Part shown: piece after piece, positions 25,825 to 32,298 of the stretch | Position numbering within the stretch: position 1 is the stretch's first letter | How the letters are laid out: every line of letters begins with the position of its first letter | From: Bacteroidia bacterium Ga0077558 | Lineage (GTDB): Bacteria; Bacteroidota; Bacteroidia; Chitinophagales; Chitinophagaceae | Direction: 5' to 3' | NCBI GenBank assembly: GCA_001464625.1 | Contig: LNFJ01000132.1 | Location: forward strand, 1 to 36,938 | DNA length: 36,938 nucleotides | Position numbers and translations under genes: made by a program | The notes under the pieces: generated by a model | Databases searched by the model: none | What the model was told of the DNA's origin: nothing | Seen by the model: only the letters and a program-made list of their open reading frames with translations

Positions 25825-25857
25825 TTTATTTATTTTTTAAATTATTAGGTGATTCAA

Positions 25858-26439
25858 TTATTTTCCTAAGCCAATTTGATTCATATAAGTTTGGTTGTCC
25901 CAAAACAAATGTTCTTCAATCATTGTGCCGTCTGTTCCCCATATTCCTATCGTTGCCATTGGCATTTTAAATGCCTTGCCAGTTGGTTGAATAAATTTTC
26001 CATTTCCAATTGGCATTGGTTTGGTAAATGTTCCTTCAAATACGCCAGTTATTGCCGTCATATTTCCAGAGCCAAAACGTATAGGATGTTCTTTAATTCT
26101 TGTATCGGGAGCATACACAAACAGTGCTTTTAAATCTTCTATGTGTTTGTCGAGTCCCACAGCGATATGACCGTCAGGCCAAATTACTTTAATGTCTTTT
26201 GAATGGCTTTCATGCATCCTGGCCCATTCTTGATTACTGAATATGGTGTAATCAAGCGAATCAAATGTTGCAAGATGTTTGGCAATTTCTTCGTTTCCCG
26301 AAGTAAGTTGTGAGATTTGATTTTTTAATGAATCAATCTCTGTGTTGCTTACTGAATTGTTTCCATTGTTTCCGCAACTTGTCAATGTTACTACTGCGAC
26401 AATGGCTACTAATGTTGCTATTGTTTTAATTGTTGTCAT
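25858..26439 (-). CDS. SnoaL-like (NTF2-fold) lipoprotein
   Basis: Lipoprotein of 193 residues: signal with lipobox LTSC (Cys22), an Asn/Ser-rich linker, a short coiled coil (TEIDSLKNQISQL), then a SnoaL-like / NTF2-fold domain (about 60-190) with HSKDIKVIWPDGHIAVGLDKHIEDL and a closing MIEEHLFWDNQTYMNQIGL, the pattern of ester cyclase-like proteins. Members of this fold bind small hydrophobic molecules or act as cyclases or isomerases; the ligand is not known. It is the first gene of the operon behind the promoter and inverted repeat at 26478-26511, directly downstream of the Crp-type regulator. Confidence 0.83.
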   Translation of the reverse strand: MTTIKTIATLVAIVAVVTLTSCGNNGNNSVSNTEIDSLKNQISQLTSGNEEIAKHLATFDSLDYTIFSNQEWARMHESHSKDIKVIWPDGHIAVGLDKHIEDLKALFVYAPDTRIKEHPIRFGSGNMTAITGVFEGTFTKPMPIGNGKFIQPTGKAFKMPMATIGIWGTDGTMIEEHLFWDNQTYMNQIGLGK

Positions 26440-26477
26440 ACTATTTCTTTTTAAATTTTAAGAATAAATTGATAATG

Positions 26478-26509
26478 CAAAGGTGCATCGGAAAGAAGGG
26501 GCTTTCCAA
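26478..26509 (-). promoter_or_regulatory. Promoter of the SnoaL/reductase/DUF1080 operon
   Basis: On the minus strand TTG (complement of 26507-26509) and CACCTTTG (complement of 26478-26485) are 21 bp apart; the -7 box differs from TAnnTTTG only at its first base. The predicted start of transcription is near 26473, giving a leader of about 34 nt. Confidence 0.6.
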
Positions 26510-26511
26510 TG
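26486..26511. promoter_or_regulatory. Candidate operator (inverted repeat) in the promoter spacer
   Basis: Arms CATCGGAAAG (26486-26495) and CTTTCCAATG (26502-26511) are complementary at 9 of 10 positions around a 6-bp spacer. The 26-bp site fills the whole region between the -7 and -33 elements and covers the -33 TTG, so a protein bound here would compete with RNA polymerase. The neighbouring Crp/Fnr-type regulator is the obvious candidate ligand. Confidence 0.55.
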
Positions 26512-26541
26512 AACTGCATCAAGAAATAGCATTGATGTAGA

Positions 26542-27150
26542 TTAAGACTTTTTACTTTGTTTGTTTCGTAGGCGACTTAAAAACTCGGGAGTAATACCTA
26601 AAAATGAAGCTATTTGCGTTTGGGGAAGTCGGTTTGTGAGGTGCGAATAACTATCCAAAAAAGAAACGTATCTTTCTTCGGCTGTTGAACTGATGTTTTG
26701 TAATAATCGCTTTTGTAGTGATACAAAACTATTTTCAATAAGCACCCTGAAAATGCGGTCAAATTTAGGTGCGTTTGTATAAAGTGTAAGTAAATTGTCG
26801 TGACTAATTTGCAAAACCATGGTGTCTTCTAAAGCATCAATATTAAGTTCAGAAGGTTTGTGTTCGTGGAAACTACCTATATTGCTCAACCACCAATTCT
26901 CGGCTGCAAACTGCAAAATATGCGTATTGCCTTTGTCGTCTACTTTGTACATACGCAAGCAACCTCGTACAATAAAATTGAACTGATTGCAAACATCGCC
27001 TTCCTGTAGTACATATTGTTTTTTTCGGTAAAGTCGTGGCTTGAAGAATTCTGTTACTAATTTTTTTTCTTCATTGTTTAAAGGAATTACTTTTTGAAAG
27101 TAGTCTAGCAGCGGTTGAATTTGTGAATGTATAATATTGTCTTTGTTCAT
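26542..27150 (-). CDS. Crp/Fnr-family transcriptional regulator
   Basis: Transcriptional regulator of 202 residues. The cyclic-nucleotide-binding fold is at about 25-120 (FFKPRLYRKKQYVLQEGDVCNQFNFIVRGCLRMY), a dimer helix follows, and the winged HTH is at the end (about 175-197, LPQTQIASFLGITPEFLSRL). The residues that bind cAMP in E. coli CRP (an RxS pair after a GE) are not apparent and there is no N-terminal Cys cluster for iron-sulfur, so the effector is unknown. The gene lies 102 bp upstream of the SnoaL-like gene on the same strand; that gap holds a promoter with an inverted repeat. A nested palindrome sits 79 bp upstream of its own start. Confidence 0.9.
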   Translation of the reverse strand: MNKDNIIHSQIQPLLDYFQKVIPLNNEEKKLVTEFFKPRLYRKKQYVLQEGDVCNQFNFIVRGCLRMYKVDDKGNTHILQFAAENWWLSNIGSFHEHKPSELNIDALEDTMVLQISHDNLLTLYTNAPKFDRIFRVLIENSFVSLQKRLLQNISSTAEERYVSFLDSYSHLTNRLPQTQIASFLGITPEFLSRLRNKQSKKS

Positions 27151-27228
27151 TATTTTCTGTCTGTCTTATGTCTTGTCTCGGCAGGGTAGTCGTTGCATTG
27201 CCCACAACTCATAAATATACGCAACTCC

Positions 27229-27269
27229 TTGTATAAAATGTAATTGACAATCAATGCCTATTTATACAA
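27229..27269. promoter_or_regulatory. Nested symmetric palindrome upstream of the Crp-type gene
   Basis: Outer arms TTGTATAAA (27229-27237) and TTTATACAA (27261-27269) are perfectly complementary; inner arms ATTGA (27243-27247) and TCAAT (27251-27255) are too. The spacers are symmetric (5, 3 and 5 bp), making a 41-bp figure with exact two-fold geometry. It may be an operator for the regulator or a cruciform/hairpin. Confidence 0.5.
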
Positions 27270-27291
27270 AAGAATACAGCAAATAGACAAC

Positions 27292-27320
27292 AAAAAAGGG
27301 CTGCTTTGCAGCAACCCTTT
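27292..27320 (-). terminator. Intrinsic terminator of the VPS10-type gene
   Basis: Read on the minus strand, a stem of 11 bp with one mismatch (complements of 27310-27320 and 27295-27305) and a 4-nt loop is followed by six T residues (complement of 27292-27297). It starts 17 bp after the stop codon at 27338. Confidence 0.85.
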
Positions 27321-27337
27321 CTGTAAATAATTTAAAA

Positions 27338-30300
27338 CTATTCAATCGGTTTATAATCTTTAAACAAATTCAATTTTGTTCCTTCTGCCTGTTGGCGGTA
27401 AGCAGCCCATTTAGTGGCATAAAAATTATTGATACGTTTTATTGTTTCATCAATTTTATTTTCTGCATTTATAATTAATTGTTCTTCCTGTGCACCCGGT
27501 GCCACATTTTTAGAACCAACGTATTGCATAGCAAGTTGCATACTTCTCATAACCGTCGGGCCTGCATCCCTGTTGATGCCTTGTTTATCAGAAACTTTAC
27601 CACTGATGGTTTCCCGGATGGCTTTAATGCTATCCTGCATCGCTTTTGTTGATTTACGAAGCGAATCAACATCTTTACCCGTAAGGTCTTTTAATTGCGC
27701 CATCATTTTCGTACACACTTCATCACTTTCCGTAAGCTGGTCCATAGCATCAGTTAGTTTGTTGGCACTTTTGCGGATGCGGTCATACATATTTCGCTGC
27801 GCTAGTTTTACATTGTTGCGGTTGCCTAATCTTGGATCATCATTTACCGTTACAAAAGTAGAATCCATGTCTTTGTTCAATGTCAACACCACTTTGTAAG
27901 TGCCGGGCAATACCTGGAAGCCTCCGGGCTCAGGTGCGCCAGGTCTTGGTTTTGGTGAACCGGGTTGACGGAAACCTTTCTCTTCCATGTTCCAATATCT
28001 GCGATTGTATCCAGAATCAGCTTTCCATTTTAAGTTTCTGATGTTTTCGTTTTTATCATTATAAATTTTTACCCAAACACTATCGGCTTTTGTTTTTTTA
28101 GCATCCGTATCAGCGGCATGGTTTACAAAGAATGTAATAGCTGCACCACGGCTACGATTGGCTGCATCCCACAATCCCATGGTACTCCACTCATATCCGG
28201 GTGCTGCACGGTATTGCGATTGATATGCAGCAGGAGCCGTAAACACAGTTAGTTTTTTTGCCAGTGCTCCTTTATCAGCAGCAGCTTTTCTTAACGGACG
28301 AATATCATCCAATATCCAAAGTGAACGGCCGAATGTAGCAATTGCCAAATCAGCTTCTCTTTCTTGTATTGCTAAATCATAAGTAGATACAGAAGGATAA
28401 TCATTTTTCCATTGTTGAAAATTGGCACCATTGTCTAAGCTTACCCAAAGACCTTGTTCTGTTCCTGCAAAAATTAAATTAGGTTCTGTTGGGTCTTGTA
28501 TCATACACAATGCGTAGCCAACTACTTTTTTCTCATCTACTAATCTGGTCCATGTTTTACCAAAATCAGTAGTGCGGAAAATATAAGGTTTAAAATCACC
28601 ACGGCGGTAATCGTTAGCAATTACAAATGCTTCGCCTGCATTATATCTTGAAGCTCTAATTTGTGGTACCCATGCACCAATTGGTAAACCTGAAATTTTC
28701 CCTCTGAAGTTAGTCCATGTTTTTCCACCATCCGTAGTTAATTGCACATTGCCATCGTCAGTACCAACCCATATCACTCCTTTTTGTTTGGAAGAAGGTT
28801 CAATAGCTAAAATGGTACAATGATTTTCTGCGCCGGTTATATCGAGTGTTAATCCACCCGTTGTACTTTGATCCATTTTTGCAGAATCATTCGTTGTTAA
28901 GTCTGGTGAAATAGTTTCCCAGCTTGCACCTTTGTTGATGCTTTTATGTACATGCTGACTTCCATAATAAATTGTTGCTTTATCAAATGGGTCTTGTGCA
29001 ATGGCAGCGTTCCAGTTAAAACGATACACTTTCTTTTCATCTGTTCCTAAGTAGGGAGGACGAATATTCCAACGTTCACCGGTTTTGTAATTCATGCGGC
29101 CTACATTTCCTCCCTGGCTCATACTATATACCCATCCATCTCCATCAGGGTCGGGCATTGCATCAAAGCCATCGCCGCCACCAATATTGCTCCAGTAATA
29201 GTTTCTTATTCCTCCATTTGTAAAAGTATAAGCAGGGCCATGCCAGGTTCCATTGTCCTGCATACCACCCATTACATTATAAGGAAAATCATTGTCAACA
29301 TTGATATGATAGAATTGTCCTACCGGTAATTTCTCATCAAACACCCATGTTTTGCCACGGTCCCTTGAAATACCAATACCGCCGTCGTTTCCTTCAATAA
29401 TCAGATTCGGATCTTCCGGGTGTATCCACCAGGCATGGTGATCGGGGTGAATGCCACTATATGGCAGCATAGTAGAAAATGATTTTCCTCCATCTTCACT
29501 AAATGTTACAGTAGAGTGAATATCATAAATACGATTTTCGTTTTTAGGATCCACATATATTTCCTGGTAATAAAAAGGACGATCTGTAACTTCTGCAGGA
29601 TTACTATTTACCAATTGCCAGTTAAAACCCCCGTCATCACTTTTATACAATCCATTTTTGGTAGCTTCTATTTTTGCATACACTCTTGAAGGCATGCTGC
29701 GGGCAAATGCAATACCGATACGCCCCAAATTTCCATCAGGCATTCCATCTTGCTTGGTTAAGCGTTTCCAATTTTTTCCACCATCAATAGTAATGTACAT
29801 ACCACTACCAACACCGCCACTTGTCATTCGCCATGGTTGGCGAAAATGTTGCCACATAGAAGCAATCATTTTATTTGGATTAGATGGATCCATTACTAAC
29901 TCAGCACAACCGGTAGTATCGTTTACAAAAAGAATACGATTCCATGTTTCACCACCATCGGTTGTTTTATATACACCTCTTTCAGGATGCTGTGCATACG
30001 GGTTGCCAATGGCCGCAGCATATACTGTATTGGCATCGTTAGGATCGATAATTACCCGATGAATATTTCTTGTTTTTTCTAAACCCATTCGCTTCCAGGT
30101 TTTGCCGGCATCCAAACTTTTATAAATGCCTTCGCCAATATTTAAGGAGTTGCGGGGATTACCTTCTCCTGTTCCGGCCCATACTACAGAAGGGTTTGAT
30201 TGCTGAATAGCAAGGGATCCAATATTTAAAATGGGTTGGTCATCGAAGATCGGTTTCCAATCAGCACCCCCATTTTCAGTTTTCCAAATGCCACCAGAAG

Positions 30301-30505
30301 CAGCACCAAGATAAATGATTGACGGATTTTTGTGTACTGCATCAATCGCCACTATACGACCACTCATACCGGACGGGCCGATATTACGGGCCTTCATATT
30401 CTTAAATTGATCTAACGAAACCTGCCTGCCGGCAGGCAGGTCTTTTTGCGCAGCGGAAATAAGACAAAATGTAAATGACAGTAATAATAAAACCTGTTTT
30501 CTCAT
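27338..30505 (-). CDS. Secreted VPS10/sortilin-type beta-propeller protein
   Basis: Large exported protein, 1055 residues, with signal peptide ending ISAAQ. Residues about 35-750 form beta-propellers rich in Asp-box (BNR) repeats: at least eight copies of the S/T-x-D-G-G-x-x-W type can be read (KTENGGADW, KSLDAGKTW, KTTDGGETW, ITIDGGKNW, KSDDGGFNW, TTDGGKTW, RTTDFGKTW, SLDNGANF). The family is annotated as VPS10 domain-containing or sortilin-like glycosyl hydrolase; function in Bacteroidota is unknown. A spacer with a beta domain and a Lys/Asp-rich helical C-terminus (about 890-1045) follows; there is no clear type IX sorting domain. Seven residues, DLPAGRQ, just after the signal peptide come from a GC-rich palindrome inserted in frame. 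Confidence 0.9.
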   Translation of the reverse strand: MRKQVLLLLSFTFCLISAAQKDLPAGRQVSLDQFKNMKARNIGPSGMSGRIVAIDAVHKNPSIIYLGAASGGIWKTENGGADWKPIFDDQPILNIGSLAIQQSNPSVVWAGTGEGNPRNSLNIGEGIYKSLDAGKTWKRMGLEKTRNIHRVIIDPNDANTVYAAAIGNPYAQHPERGVYKTTDGGETWNRILFVNDTTGCAELVMDPSNPNKMIASMWQHFRQPWRMTSGGVGSGMYITIDGGKNWKRLTKQDGMPDGNLGRIGIAFARSMPSRVYAKIEATKNGLYKSDDGGFNWQLVNSNPAEVTDRPFYYQEIYVDPKNENRIYDIHSTVTFSEDGGKSFSTMLPYSGIHPDHHAWWIHPEDPNLIIEGNDGGIGISRDRGKTWVFDEKLPVGQFYHINVDNDFPYNVMGGMQDNGTWHGPAYTFTNGGIRNYYWSNIGGGDGFDAMPDPDGDGWVYSMSQGGNVGRMNYKTGERWNIRPPYLGTDEKKVYRFNWNAAIAQDPFDKATIYYGSQHVHKSINKGASWETISPDLTTNDSAKMDQSTTGGLTLDITGAENHCTILAIEPSSKQKGVIWVGTDDGNVQLTTDGGKTWTNFRGKISGLPIGAWVPQIRASRYNAGEAFVIANDYRRGDFKPYIFRTTDFGKTWTRLVDEKKVVGYALCMIQDPTEPNLIFAGTEQGLWVSLDNGANFQQWKNDYPSVSTYDLAIQEREADLAIATFGRSLWILDDIRPLRKAAADKGALAKKLTVFTAPAAYQSQYRAAPGYEWSTMGLWDAANRSRGAAITFFVNHAADTDAKKTKADSVWVKIYNDKNENIRNLKWKADSGYNRRYWNMEEKGFRQPGSPKPRPGAPEPGGFQVLPGTYKVVLTLNKDMDSTFVTVNDDPRLGNRNNVKLAQRNMYDRIRKSANKLTDAMDQLTESDEVCTKMMAQLKDLTGKDVDSLRKSTKAMQDSIKAIRETISGKVSDKQGINRDAGPTVMRSMQLAMQYVGSKNVAPGAQEEQLIINAENKIDETIKRINNFYATKWAAYRQQAEGTKLNLFKDYKPIE
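30421..30440. repeat. 20-bp GC-rich palindrome inside the VPS10-type gene
   Basis: CCTGCCTGCCGGCAGGCAGG is a perfect palindrome (16 of 20 bases G or C) in an AT-rich gene. On the coding strand it gives LPAGRQ, preceded by Asp, between the signal peptide and the first folded domain. It looks like a dispersed palindromic element that landed in frame. Confidence 0.85.
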
Positions 30506-30772
30506 GTATATAAATTTTGGAGCTTAAACTTACTGATAAATAAGGAGTATGTAAAAAATTGGGATGGATGGTTTGAAGAAGAGTTTGGTGTTTGCTTTTA
30601 AGGGGATAGGAAAATGTTACAAATTCGTAAACATCGATATATGAGCTGTTTACTTAAGTGATGTATTATCAGTATTTCTAACATTTCATACCTATGTTTT
30701 ATCAGTTCGTTCAGTTATGGGTTTTTGCATCCGGCTGGAGTGATAATATTTGTGGAAACAAAAAACCTTATC

Positions 30773-31624
30773 ATGACAACGAGTTCAGATCAAAAAACTA
30801 AAAACATAGCCCGGTTATTTTTTGTGGCGATGTTTATTTCGGTAGTAATGGCCGCCTTATTTTCATTTACTGTTTACAAGAAAATAAATGAAGAGTTCTT
30901 AAAACAGCTTGGCATTACAAAAACGGATGCAAATAGCAAGATCACCAACAGTATTCTTGGGGGTTATTTAGATGGGTATGGTGTTCGTAATGCAAAAAAT
31001 ATTGCATTAGGTAACCGCACCTCCGTAACTAAAAACCTGCTTGCATATACGAAACAGCATGTAAACACTCCTGCATTTGCAAAAGAATACAATGCACTTC
31101 GGGAAAATCAAAAACCAACTTTTAATGTTGCACAAAGTCCTGAGGAGATGCAACTGCAAATGATAGCACAAAGCAAAAAGGGAATTGCCGATCTTGAAGC
31201 CAGCATTAAAAAAGCAGATGCAGCTAATAAAAAAATGTTTGAGGACATATTAGTAAGTGCAAAAAAGCGATTGCAGGAAGCTGAAGACCCAAATCATAAA
31301 GTATTTGCCAATTACAGAAAGAATTATCCTGCCATGGTAAAAACTATAGAAGCAGGCAATCAAAAACAATTGGCGGATTGGGAAAAGAAGTATCCAGTAA
31401 ATCACCAGCATTTTATTAAAGGTAGATTGCTGCAATTCTTAGAAGAAACAAAAGATATTGATTACAATGCTGAGCTGGTTACCAAGAATGGTAAAAAGTA
31501 TTTTGTAAACAAAGCGTATGAAAGTAAAGGCAATCGCTGGAAGATGGCTTTTAGAGCCGGGAAAGAAGTGGTAGAGCCAGCCAGGGAATTTGTGCAGCAA
31601 TGGATTGCTGAAATTGAAAATTAA
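30773..31624 (+). CDS. Hypothetical membrane-anchored protein, 283 aa
   Basis: Unrecognised protein. The start is taken at ATG 30773 (MTTSSDQKTKNIARLF); an upstream in-frame TTG at 30725 has no support. One membrane helix lies at about residues 14-35, with the rest outside the cytoplasm: a mostly helical, Lys-rich body (long helices at about 120-190, including IADLEASIKKADAANKK) and a C-terminal segment ending PAREFVQQWIAEIEN. No catalytic motif is visible. It stands alone, closed by a terminator shared with the convergent SRPBCC gene. Confidence 0.75.
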   Translation: MTTSSDQKTKNIARLFFVAMFISVVMAALFSFTVYKKINEEFLKQLGITKTDANSKITNSILGGYLDGYGVRNAKNIALGNRTSVTKNLLAYTKQHVNTPAFAKEYNALRENQKPTFNVAQSPEEMQLQMIAQSKKGIADLEASIKKADAANKKMFEDILVSAKKRLQEAEDPNHKVFANYRKNYPAMVKTIEAGNQKQLADWEKKYPVNHQHFIKGRLLQFLEETKDIDYNAELVTKNGKKYFVNKAYESKGNRWKMAFRAGKEVVEPAREFVQQWIAEIEN

Positions 31625-31655
31625 AGAGAGTTCTTTATAGTTTGTTTGATAGATA

Positions 31656-31683
31656 AAAGGTTTACTGCTTTGTAAACCTTTTT
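31656..31683. terminator. Bidirectional intrinsic terminator
   Basis: Stem AAAGGTTTAC (31656-31665) with GTAAACCTTT (31672-31681), a 6-nt loop and T-rich flanks on both strands (AAAA before, TTTTT after). It serves the gene ending at 31624 (+) and the SRPBCC gene ending at 31708 (-). Confidence 0.85.
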
Positions 31684-31707
31684 CTTTTACCGATTTTAGC
31701 AAAGAAG

Positions 31708-32265
31708 TTACTGTGTTATCGGCTGGCTTTTTTCTATAACAGATTTTAAATTGCTTAAGCCATCTTCAAAATCTTTTCCAATTTGTTTATCCATACTGCT
31801 GAATAGATTAAAGATGTTTCCGGGTCTTGGTGTTGCGATAGCAAAATCCCAGGTAACAGTGGTGCTTGATTTTTCAGTTTCATTCAACAATATTGTTGAG
31901 GTGGCATTGATTGTCCGGGGTTTTATGAAATGAAATTGTTGAACTATTGTTTTATCCTTTTGCAAGCTGGCAATTTCAATTTTTCCTTCTCCTGATATTT
32001 CCGGGTGTCCTTTCCAGGAAGTGGTAGCCCCAACGGTTCCATCTATGCCCGTAAGTGTATAAACAGCGGATGAGTCCTGTTGTGTCCACACCGACCATTT
32101 GTTGAAGTTCTCCAGCTTTTCAACATAATTATATATCACAGCAGCAGGGGCATTAATAGTTATGGTGCGACTAATTTTTTGATTGGTAGGCAGCATGAAT
32201 GTCATTGCTGCAATTGTAACAATTACAGCCAATAAAAAGAATACGAAAAGCCGGAAAAACTTCAT
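31708..32265 (-). CDS. SRPBCC-family (START-like) protein with N-terminal membrane helix
   Basis: 185 residues: an N-terminal membrane helix (about 4-24) followed by a SRPBCC/START-like helix-grip domain. Family marks are ISRTITINAPAAVIYNYVEKLENFNKWSVW at the start and a TTVTWDFAI strand plus the long C-terminal helix (KQIGKDFEDGLSNLKSVIE) at the end. Such domains bind lipids or other hydrophobic ligands in a central cavity; the ligand is unknown. The gene starts 33 bp after the M16 protease stop on the same strand, so both are probably on one transcript. Confidence 0.85.
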   Translation of the reverse strand: MKFFRLFVFFLLAVIVTIAAMTFMLPTNQKISRTITINAPAAVIYNYVEKLENFNKWSVWTQQDSSAVYTLTGIDGTVGATTSWKGHPEISGEGKIEIASLQKDKTIVQQFHFIKPRTINATSTILLNETEKSSTTVTWDFAIATPRPGNIFNLFSSMDKQIGKDFEDGLSNLKSVIEKSQPITQ

Positions 32266-32298
32266 GTAGGTTATTTAAGTGTAGGAATTAAGTATAAA

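Noticed and set aside
27151..27185. Short TGTCT-like direct repeats before the Crp-type gene
   Set aside because: Imperfect and short; could be chance in a low-complexity stretch.
30506..30772. Small open frames and a promoter (TTTTTG at 30722, AATATTTG at 30745) in the 267-bp gap upstream of the 283-aa gene
   Set aside because: The longest ATG frame is 26 codons without features; the promoter elements are only 17 bp apart with an imperfect -7 box.
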